Source: Flavobacterium crocinum
Lineage (GTDB): Bacteria; Bacteroidota; Bacteroidia; Flavobacteriales; Flavobacteriaceae
Length of the DNA stretch: 64,000 nucleotides
Assembly: GCF_003122385.1 (NCBI RefSeq)
Contig: NZ_CP029255.1
Location: 1,860,001-1,924,000 of the forward strand
Direction of reading: 5' to 3'
Shown here: piece by piece, positions 56,941 through 64,000 of the stretch
How positions within the stretch are numbered: position 1 is the first letter of the stretch
Layout of the letters: each line of letters begins with the position of its first letter
Position numbers and translations under genes: made by a program
The notes under the pieces: generated by a model
Databases searched by the model: none
Told to the model about the DNA's origin: nothing
Seen by the model: only the letters and a program-made list of their open reading frames with translations

Positions 56941-57651
56941 ATGAAAAAATTTATTGTATTCTTCTTGTCCTTCTTTATGTTAAAAAGTTTTGGGCAAAAT
57001 AGTATTGACGTTCCCAAGGCATTCGAAAAAACAATTCCGCCAAAAGCCTGGAGCGTTGAGTGGGATAAGTTACACAGTTCAAAAAATGAATTTAAAGTTT
57101 CAATTATAGACAAAAAACTAGAAGTTTCAAAATATAAGGAAAGCAAAATATGTGAAATCAAAACTCCAGATGGCAAATTTGTTGGAATAAATTTTGCCGA
57201 ATGGGCAGGAAAACTGCTTTTTGTACCCGCAGAAAGTGAAAACAAAGTTTTTACAATAAAGGATGGAGACATAAAATTTATATTTAGCTATAAAGATAAA
57301 CTCTATTTTATTGAAGGAATCTCAGTTATGCATAATAGTCCAGGTGCTTTGTATGAAATTGACACTTCAGGTGCTGCTATTAGTTATAAAAAAATATTAG
57401 ATTTTGATGATGTGCCTAAAGCCTTTACTATTTATCAGAATCAAATTTTCGTTGCTGGGTATAAAAACTTTTATATTATCAACAATCTTAAAAAAGAAGT
57501 AATTTTTGAAAACACATTTTGGAGCTCTTTAGATCCAAATTCAATTGTGGCATTCAACTATGAAAATGTTTTTGTTGGAATAAGAGGAGGAATCGTAAAA
57601 CTTAATCTAAATAAAAAAAGCATAAAGTTTTACTCATTAAAACAAGTTTAG
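56941..57651 (+). CDS. Secreted protein of unknown function, tandem duplicate 2
   Basis: The 236-residue product is a paralogue of the preceding gene, 780 bp further on. The two keep the same signal peptide and strand pattern. The first halves differ at many residues, while a stretch near the 3' end (about 56690-56750 versus 57470-57530) is almost identical in DNA. That pattern suggests a fairly recent duplication or gene conversion. Confidence 0.8.
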   Translation: MKKFIVFFLSFFMLKSFGQNSIDVPKAFEKTIPPKAWSVEWDKLHSSKNEFKVSIIDKKLEVSKYKESKICEIKTPDGKFVGINFAEWAGKLLFVPAESENKVFTIKDGDIKFIFSYKDKLYFIEGISVMHNSPGALYEIDTSGAAISYKKILDFDDVPKAFTIYQNQIFVAGYKNFYIINNLKKEVIFENTFWSSLDPNSIVAFNYENVFVGIRGGIVKLNLNKKSIKFYSLKQV

Positions 57652-57719
57652 TAGACTTGTTAAAGACACGATGTAAATTATCAGGAAATAATCTGAGTTT
57701 AAAATAATATTTCTTCTTT

Positions 57720-58262
57720 ATGGACAATATGGATTCTATTTTTAAAAAAATGATTTTTTTCTTCTTCTTTTTAACAGTTTTAAGCTGTAAGAATGAAGAG
57801 AAACCACAGATAAAAAAGATTGATTTAGTTTCTGAAGGAAGAAGTTTAATCAGGCAATATAGTAACGTGCTAATTGATTCAGTGGAACAATTTGATGTAA
57901 GGCCAGAGCATGAAAAAAATGATGCGCCAAAAATAACAATTGGTTTAATTGATTCTATACCTAAGCGAAATGAAAAATTAAATCTAGGAACAACAAACGG
58001 GCATACATTTGTTTCATTTAAGTTAGAAAAGGAAGATTTAATTAATTTTAAATCTCCATACAAGCTTAATTTGGTGAAGGAAAATAATAATGATGTTAAT
58101 ATAGTGTTTGTAACTATTTTAGAGTTAAGTATAAACGGCGAAAAAGCTTATGTTGCAGTCAAAAAAGTCAGGGGAATAGGTATGGTAGAAGATACTTATT
58201 ATTTTAAAAAAGAAAATGGCAAATGGATTTTTTTAAGAAAAGGGTTATCAACTATTGGATAG
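57720..58262 (+). CDS. Lipoprotein of unknown function
   Basis: The 180-residue product has a hydrophobic signal and the lipobox LSC (VLSCKNEEK; Cys23 if translation starts at 57720), so it should be lipid-anchored. ATG 57729 is an alternative start. The rest is charged, with a C-terminal beta-rich segment (DTYYFKKENGKWIFLRKG) seen in many small flavobacterial lipoproteins. It is the last gene of the accessory block. Confidence 0.75.
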   Translation: MDNMDSIFKKMIFFFFFLTVLSCKNEEKPQIKKIDLVSEGRSLIRQYSNVLIDSVEQFDVRPEHEKNDAPKITIGLIDSIPKRNEKLNLGTTNGHTFVSFKLEKEDLINFKSPYKLNLVKENNNDVNIVFVTILELSINGEKAYVAVKKVRGIGMVEDTYYFKKENGKWIFLRKGLSTIG

Positions 58263-58390
58263 ATGAAATTCAGAATAGTCACGAAAATTGGGTTTTTATT
58301 AGTAAACAACAAACAAGTATGGGATAGCTTTTAATGTATAACTTTTGCTTTACATTGTAATAAAACGGAGTATTGTTCCTAAAATTATAA

Positions 58391-58436
58391 AAAAGCCACT
58401 AAAATCATTTGAATTTTAGTGGCTTTTGGGTTTTTC
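58391..58436. terminator. Strong bidirectional terminator
   Basis: A perfect 15-bp stem (58391-58405 with 58413-58427) and a 7-base loop, with A residues before and T residues after, separates the convergent accessory block and the DUF4403 gene. Confidence 0.92.
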
Positions 58437-58449
58437 AAAATAGTTGTAA

Positions 58450-59856
58450 TTACTTCAATCCGTTGACCGAAACATTAACCGTTCCGTTTATCTTTATAAA
58501 AGCGATAATTGCTTGATTGGTGAGTTGGATTTTGTCAAACTGAATATCTTCCATTTTACCATTTACAAATACACCTGGCATTGGCGAATAATTTTTAAGA
58601 TAACCTGCCATGTTTTTTTTGCCTTCATCCAAATTAGGCTGAATAGAATAGCGACAGCTTTCTTCCATTTTTCTCAAAATGTATCCTTGTCCGAGCCAGC
58701 TTGCAGTTCGCATCAACTTGCTTTTAGTATCTAATACATAATCTAATTTCTCAAAGTAAATTTCTTTTGTCTGAGGATTGTATGATGGAAAACCATTCAA
58801 ATAAAGTGTTCCGTTGATAGATCCTAAAACATCTAACGCGATAACCATTTTGCCATCTTTATGCCATATAGAAACATTTTTTACGGTTATTTTTTTACTT
58901 CCTGAACCAAATTCCTGACCGGCAAAATTCTTGGTCATAATTTTCGAAGCGTCAACATAACTCGAGATTGCAGCAATATTAGCCGAAATCTGATTCGGAA
59001 TCTTGGCAACCGGTTTTAATACAATTTTATTTGCATTAAACTTTGAATCAGGCTGTTTACCTACAATGGTTTCCATATTGCATTTCATGCCCATATCAAG
59101 CAAAAACGAATCATTTTTAAGTTTGGCATTTGTAGAGTAGATTTCGATAGGAACAATTCGAAGCCAACTTTCATAAGTATCACTCATTTGGAATGGTGTA
59201 CATATTTTTTCAACTGCCTGAAGTACATTTGGTTTAAAATCCATAGATTTCTCAATAGCTTCATCAATTGTTTTTTCCAATTTGCCTTTAAAAATAGAAA
59301 TAGCCGGATTTATTAAATAAGTAATCGGCATATTTTTACCAAAAACGTTCATAGTTGGGCTTTCGCTCCAGTCAATCGATTTGAATTCGGTTTTTGTGGT
59401 AAGTTTCCAGTTTGTTAAAGCAGTTTCACTGGATAATGTTATGGTTCCGTTTAGATTAAATTCTCTAACGTCGTACAATTCTACACCTAGTTTTTTAGTA
59501 CCAATGCGATACTTAATATTCGCTTTAAGCGGTAAAATTGTTTTTATTCTTTTGTCCGGATTTGCCGGATCGTTCTGGATTTTGATTGGACCTTGTTTCC
59601 ATATTTTCATTTCAATATCATCGTCTTCAATGTTATTGTCTTCATAAATTAAACCATTTAATAGGGCGTTTGTCTGATTTTCGATATCGCTTAATTTTAT
59701 GGTAATTGGTAAATTGATAAAGGAAGGACTGCTGTCGTAAACCAAAGGAGTTGCATCGTCTGGTTCCGGTTTTAAAGTTTCTAATTTTTGAGCAGTAGAA
59801 CAGCCTGTTAGTATAGCAAGTGCTGTAAATATTGAAATAATAGAAGTAAGCTTCAT
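58450..59856 (-). CDS. DUF4403 family lipoprotein
   Basis: The 468-residue product has the lipobox LTGC (Cys19), so it should be a lipid-anchored envelope protein. The sequence fits DUF4403 (LPITIKLSDIENQTNALLNGLIYED... and KIWKQGPIKI near the N-terminus). The family has two related beta-rich halves and no established function. It is transcribed alone and converges on the accessory block. Confidence 0.82.
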   Translation of the reverse strand: MKLTSIISIFTALAILTGCSTAQKLETLKPEPDDATPLVYDSSPSFINLPITIKLSDIENQTNALLNGLIYEDNNIEDDDIEMKIWKQGPIKIQNDPANPDKRIKTILPLKANIKYRIGTKKLGVELYDVREFNLNGTITLSSETALTNWKLTTKTEFKSIDWSESPTMNVFGKNMPITYLINPAISIFKGKLEKTIDEAIEKSMDFKPNVLQAVEKICTPFQMSDTYESWLRIVPIEIYSTNAKLKNDSFLLDMGMKCNMETIVGKQPDSKFNANKIVLKPVAKIPNQISANIAAISSYVDASKIMTKNFAGQEFGSGSKKITVKNVSIWHKDGKMVIALDVLGSINGTLYLNGFPSYNPQTKEIYFEKLDYVLDTKSKLMRTASWLGQGYILRKMEESCRYSIQPNLDEGKKNMAGYLKNYSPMPGVFVNGKMEDIQFDKIQLTNQAIIAFIKINGTVNVSVNGLK

Positions 59857-60032
59857 TAAGGTAGGTTTTAAAAACGTAGTAAAATTACGAAAACAATCAT
59901 ATTTTATTAAAAAAGTGTAACAATTACTAAATATGGAAGTCTAATACAAAATAGGTAACAAAATTATTAACTTTTTATTATCATAAATTACTTAATAAAA
60001 ATGTTATTATTGTCTAAAAATTTAACAATACC

Positions 60033-60734
60033 ATGATCGAAATCAAAGATTTGCACAAGTCCTATAAGATGGGAAGTTCAGAATTACACGTACTAAAAGG
60101 TATTAATTTTAATATTGAAGAAGGTGAATTAGTTGCGATCATGGGATCATCTGGTTCTGGTAAATCTACACTTCTAAATATATTAGGAATATTAGATGAA
60201 GCCGATTCCGGAAGTTATATTTTAGATAAAACTCCAATCAAAAAATTAAACGAAACTCTTGCTTCAAAATATAGAAACAAATTCTTGGGGTTTGTTTTTC
60301 AGTCTTTTAATTTGATTAATTATAAAACAGCATTGGATAATGTTGCAATGCCATTGTATTATCAGGGAATTAAAAGAAAAGAGCGTTATGAGATCGCTAT
60401 GAGATATTTGGAAAAAGTAGGTCTGGGATCTCATTCACATCACTTGCCGAGCGAACTTTCAGGAGGTCAGAAACAACGTGTGGCTATCGCAAGAGCATTA
60501 GCTTCCAATCCGAAAGTTTTACTGGCAGATGAGCCTACGGGAGCATTGGATACTAAAACTTCTTATGAAGTGATGGAACTGATTCAGGGAATTAATGATG
60601 AAGGTAAAACGATTCTGATTGTTACTCACGAACCTGATATTGCCGCAATGTGCAAAAGAAACGTGGTCCTGAAAGATGGATTAATTATCGACGATAAAAA
60701 AGTAGAACAAGTTAGAGCTTCGTCTTATGTTTAA
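60033..60734 (+). CDS. ABC transporter ATP-binding protein (MacB/LolD type)
   Basis: The 233-residue ATPase has Walker A GSSGSGKST (residues 38-46), the signature LSGGQKQRVAIARAL starting at residue 142, Walker B VLLADEPTGALD (about 161-172) and the H-loop His (VTHEPD). With the two FtsX-like permeases and the membrane-fusion protein that follow, it would form a MacAB-like or lipoprotein-type transporter. It overlaps the first permease by 8 bases. Confidence 0.93.
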   Translation: MIEIKDLHKSYKMGSSELHVLKGINFNIEEGELVAIMGSSGSGKSTLLNILGILDEADSGSYILDKTPIKKLNETLASKYRNKFLGFVFQSFNLINYKTALDNVAMPLYYQGIKRKERYEIAMRYLEKVGLGSHSHHLPSELSGGQKQRVAIARALASNPKVLLADEPTGALDTKTSYEVMELIQGINDEGKTILIVTHEPDIAAMCKRNVVLKDGLIIDDKKVEQVRASSYV

Positions 60735-61971
60735 TATTGAACGCTGGCAGGAAATATTTGAAGCTATTTCGAAAAACCGTTTGAGAACATTCCTGACGGG
60801 AATTTCTGTAGCTTCGGGGATTTTTATTTTGGTGATCTTACTTGGAGCAGGTAAAGGTCTTCAAAACGGAATTGAAAAACAATTTGAGCGTGATGCCGCA
60901 GGAATTATAGAAGTTTGGTCCGGAACTACAACTAAAGAATATAAAGGACTGAATCCCGGCAGACAAATTCAATTTAGAAATAGTGATTATAATCAATCTG
61001 TTCAAAAATTTGAGGACAAATTAGATTTAAGGGCTTCAACAAATAATTATTGGGGACAGCCTTTTGCTTATGGAAAAGAATCGGGTAGTTATCAGTTTAG
61101 GGGAGTTAATCCGGATTACGGCGGAATAGAGAATTTAACCATTGTTCAGGGACGTTATATAAATGCAAAAGACATTGAAAATAACGCAAAAGTAGCCGTT
61201 ATTGGAATGAAACTAAAAACAGATCTTCTTAAAGATAAAGAGGCCATTGGAGAAGAAATCCTGATTAATAATATTAATTTTAAAGTAGTTGGAGTCTTTA
61301 CTGATCCCGGTGGAGAAAGAGAAGAAACCCGTGCTTATTTGCCATTAACGACTGTCCAAAAAACGTTTGGCGGTGGAGATAAAATAAGCAATTTGTTTTT
61401 TACACTAAAAAAGACAAAAGATTATGATGAAGCTTTAGCGCAATCTGAAAAATTCACGCAGGATTTAAAAGATTTATTAAAAAGTAAAAATATGGTGGCT
61501 CCTGAGGATGATAGTGGTGTAGGAGTTTATAATTCGGTTAAAGATGCTAAGCAGTTTTACGATTTAAACCTATATATCAGACTCTTTTTCTGGTGGGTTG
61601 GTATTTGTACGATTATAGCCGGAGTAGTAGGAGTGAGTAATATCATGCTTATTATAGTGAAAGAAAGAACAAAAGAAATTGGAATTAGAAAAGCACTTGG
61701 AGCTTCACCATTTTCAATTATTTCAATGATTCTTCATGAATCAATATTTATCACTACCATTGCCGGATTTGTTGGATTATTAGGAAGTTTGCTTTTGCTG
61801 GAATTTGTAGGGCCTATGGTCCAGAGTGAATTTTTCAGAAATCCGGAAGTAGACTTTAGTGTGGCGTTGACAACCTTAATTTTGCTTGTATTTGCAGGTG
61901 CGATGGCAGGTTTTTTTCCAGCATACCGAGCAGCCAAAATTAAACCTATTGTAGCACTTAGAGACGAATAA
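60727..61971 (+). CDS. ABC transporter permease, FtsX/MacB type (1)
   Basis: The 414-residue protein has an N-terminal membrane helix (about 20-42), a periplasmic MacB_PCD-like domain (about 45-255) and three C-terminal membrane helices with the FtsX motif VKERTKEIGIRKALGAS. It probably pairs with the second permease as a heterodimer. The next gene starts 2 bases after the stop. Confidence 0.92.
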   Translation: MFNIERWQEIFEAISKNRLRTFLTGISVASGIFILVILLGAGKGLQNGIEKQFERDAAGIIEVWSGTTTKEYKGLNPGRQIQFRNSDYNQSVQKFEDKLDLRASTNNYWGQPFAYGKESGSYQFRGVNPDYGGIENLTIVQGRYINAKDIENNAKVAVIGMKLKTDLLKDKEAIGEEILINNINFKVVGVFTDPGGEREETRAYLPLTTVQKTFGGGDKISNLFFTLKKTKDYDEALAQSEKFTQDLKDLLKSKNMVAPEDDSGVGVYNSVKDAKQFYDLNLYIRLFFWWVGICTIIAGVVGVSNIMLIIVKERTKEIGIRKALGASPFSIISMILHESIFITTIAGFVGLLGSLLLLEFVGPMVQSEFFRNPEVDFSVALTTLILLVFAGAMAGFFPAYRAAKIKPIVALRDE

Positions 61972-61973
61972 TC

Positions 61974-63239
61974 ATGTTTAGCAAAGATAATTGGGACGAA
62001 ATTTTACAAGCTTTAACAGCAAACGTATTCAGAACGGTTCTGACCGCTTTTGGGGTGTTTTGGGGAATATTCATTTTGGTAATATTGCTGGCAGCAGGTA
62101 ATGGATTAGAAAACGGTGTTAAGAAAGGTTTTGACGGAATAGCAACTAATACAATGTTTATGTGGAGTCAAACCACTTCTAAAGCATATAAAGGTCTGCC
62201 TAAAACACGTCGTTATGATTTTAGAAACAGTGATGTTGCCGCTTTAAAGCAGGCAATTCCTGATTTATTATATGTTTCTCCCCGAAATCAGCTTGGAGAT
62301 TTCAATGGAACTAATAATGTGGTAAGAGGAACGAAAACCTCGGCTTTTACAATTTATGGAGATTATCCTGAATTGATAAAACAACAGCCAATGGATATTA
62401 TTAAAGGACGTTTTGTAAATCAGCAGGATATTAATGAAAGACGAAAAGTAGCTGTTATTGGGAAAGGAGTTATTAGCGAACTTTATGGTAAAGAAGAAGA
62501 GTCTGTTGGTACATACATAAAAATCAATGGTATTAATTTTATGGTTGTCGGAGTTTATGCTTCTAAGCAGCAAGGAGGAAATGCAGAACAGGAACAAAAA
62601 AATATTTTTATTCCTTTTACTACTTTTCAACAAGCTTTTAATTATGGAGATAAAGTTGGCTGGATGGCGCTTACTGCAAATGACGAATCATCGATTACAG
62701 AATTAAAACCTAAAATATTAGAAATTATTAAAGCGTTACATTCTGTAAATCCTACAGATGAAAGAGCAGTAGGGAATTTTGATTTATACGAACAGTTTAA
62801 TAAAGTACAGAGTTTATTTAACATTCTAAAAGTAATTGCTTATTTCGTAGGTACTTTGGTTTTGATTTCGGGCGTAATCGGAATTTCTAATATTATGCTT
62901 ATTGTAGTTAAAGAACGTACAAAAGAAATTGGTATCAGAAGAGCTTTGGGAGCAACACCCGGAGCTATTAGAAGTCAGATATTATCAGAATCAATATTTT
63001 TGACTATTATTTCAGGTATGCTTGGAATTGCAGTTGCAACCGGAATTATCGCACTTTTAAATATGGCACTCGATTCGATGCCGCCGGGAGGTAATACCAT
63101 GTTTGCCAATCCAAGTGTAGATTTACGAGTAGTATTTGTGGCATTATTAATATTGGTGGGATCCGGTTTGCTTGCGGGATTTATTCCTGCACAAACGGCA
63201 ATCAATGTGAAGCCTGTAGATGCATTAAGAACAGAATAA
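61974..63239 (+). CDS. ABC transporter permease, FtsX/MacB type (2)
   Basis: The 421-residue protein has the same architecture as its neighbour: one N-terminal helix, a periplasmic domain and three C-terminal helices with VKERTKEIGIRRALGATPGA. Keeping two related but distinct permeases is common in Bacteroidota versions of this transporter. The substrate (drug, lipid or peptide) cannot be inferred from the sequence. Confidence 0.92.
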   Translation: MFSKDNWDEILQALTANVFRTVLTAFGVFWGIFILVILLAAGNGLENGVKKGFDGIATNTMFMWSQTTSKAYKGLPKTRRYDFRNSDVAALKQAIPDLLYVSPRNQLGDFNGTNNVVRGTKTSAFTIYGDYPELIKQQPMDIIKGRFVNQQDINERRKVAVIGKGVISELYGKEEESVGTYIKINGINFMVVGVYASKQQGGNAEQEQKNIFIPFTTFQQAFNYGDKVGWMALTANDESSITELKPKILEIIKALHSVNPTDERAVGNFDLYEQFNKVQSLFNILKVIAYFVGTLVLISGVIGISNIMLIVVKERTKEIGIRRALGATPGAIRSQILSESIFLTIISGMLGIAVATGIIALLNMALDSMPPGGNTMFANPSVDLRVVFVALLILVGSGLLAGFIPAQTAINVKPVDALRTE

Positions 63240-63278
63240 AATTATCAATCAAAATAAAATCGATTAAACCAAAAACAA

Positions 63279-64000
63279 ATGAAAAAAGGAGTAACCGTTA
63301 CCATTTTAATATTTATTGCGATCGTTTTCTTTGGCGCACTTTATTATTTGTATGCTAAAAATCAGGAATCGCCAATTGTATTTAAAACGGAAAAAGCAGA
63401 AACGAAAACAATTGTAAAGAATACAATTGCGACTGGTAATATTCAGCCTGATGAAGAGGTATTAATCAAACCAAATATTTCAGGTATTATCGAAGAGGTG
63501 TATATCAAAGCAGGTGAAAAAATCAAAGCAGGAGATATGATTGCTAAAATTCGTGTTGTAGCAAACGTTTCTAATGTTAGTAATACACAGAATCAGGTTC
63601 AGACAGCTAAAATTGCTTTGGATAATCAGGAAAGACTATACAAAAGACAGAAAACTTTATTTGAAAAAGATGTAATTTCTGCTAATGATTTTGATGCTGC
63701 TCAGGTAGCTTATAATCAGGCTAGACAGACTTATCTTGCAGCAAAACAAAGTCTTGATATTGTTAAAACAGGAACAACTGCTTCTTTTGGAAGTTATGCT
63801 AATACTTTAATCCGTTCTACGGTTAACGGAATGGTTCTGGACGTTCCTGTAAAAGTTGGAAATCAGGTAATTGAAAGTAATAATTTTAATGAAGGAACTA
63901 CAATTGCCAGTGTTGCAGATGTTGGAAGAATGATTTTTATTGGAAAAATTGATGAATCTGAAGTGGGGAAAATCAAAGAAAAAATGCCTATCGAAATCAC
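63279..64000 (+). CDS. Membrane-fusion (HlyD/MacA-type) periplasmic adaptor, 3' truncated
   Basis: The frame opens at ATG 63279 and runs to the window edge (240 codons). It has an N-terminal membrane anchor (about 5-25), a barrel-sandwich (lipoyl-like) segment with GNIQPDEEVLIKPNISG and a hairpin of coiled coils (about 100-165; ALDNQERLYKRQKTLFEKD), then the second lipoyl half (IRSTVNGMVLDVPVKVG). It is the adaptor of the transporter encoded just upstream. An outer-membrane TolC-like partner is expected beyond the window. Confidence 0.9.
   Translation, partial: MKKGVTVTILIFIAIVFFGALYYLYAKNQESPIVFKTEKAETKTIVKNTIATGNIQPDEEVLIKPNISGIIEEVYIKAGEKIKAGDMIAKIRVVANVSNVSNTQNQVQTAKIALDNQERLYKRQKTLFEKDVISANDFDAAQVAYNQARQTYLAAKQSLDIVKTGTTASFGSYANTLIRSTVNGMVLDVPVKVGNQVIESNNFNEGTTIASVADVGRMIFIGKIDESEVGKIKEKMPIEI

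Overview
This window looks like a chromosomal segment from the family Flavobacteriaceae, most probably a Flavobacterium close to F. johnsoniae. The evidence is the gene content (alternative complex III, type IX secretion, gliding-motility genes), the AT-rich DNA, the almost complete absence of purine-rich ribosome binding sites, and several Bacteroidota-type promoter boxes (TAnnTTTG) just upstream of genes. The species is inferred from gene content, not from a marker gene.

Layout. 1-9340 is a respiratory operon: the end of actB, then actC, actD, actE, actF and cytochrome c oxidase subunits II and I, closed by a strong terminator. 9450-12753 carries ruvB, a cytochrome P450 and queG. 12754-13243 is a long, apparently structured leader. 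13244-27207 is a three-gene surface-adhesin unit: a 3634-residue repeat protein with a type B type IX secretion signal, a PorP/SprF-family partner and an OmpA-family protein. 27208-27859 is non-coding and holds a terminator and a dense cluster of short palindromes. 27860-31391 holds a CBS-domain protein, the malic enzyme maeB and ruvA. 31416-42446 holds sprA (the type IX translocon channel), gcvH, a VanZ-like gene, deoC and a probable remB. 42604-47707 is a second respiratory block for oxidase assembly: ctaB, two subunit III genes, subunit IV, two SCO-type proteins (one without the copper cysteines), a DUF420 protein and a small CxxC membrane protein. A convergent O-antigen-ligase-like gene follows on the minus strand.

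49572-58262 is an accessory block of ten same-strand genes, nine with a predicted signal peptide and the last with a lipoprotein signal. It includes a transglutaminase-like protein, a Sel1-repeat protein with a type A secretion signal, a protein ending in a JAB/JAMM-like metallopeptidase motif, three tandem copies of one small unknown family and two tandem copies of another. This effector-plus-duplicated-small-partner layout is the best candidate for an undescribed system. The window ends with a minus-strand DUF4403 lipoprotein and a MacAB-like efflux operon (ATPase, two permeases, and a membrane-fusion protein cut by the window edge).

How the genes work together. The two respiratory blocks would together build a quinol-to-oxygen chain: alternative complex III passes electrons to an A-type oxidase, and the second block supplies heme A precursor synthesis, extra subunits and CuA assembly. 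sprA encodes the outer-membrane channel through which the giant adhesin and the type-A-tagged protein would be exported, and the PorP/SprF and OmpA proteins probably hold the adhesin at the surface.
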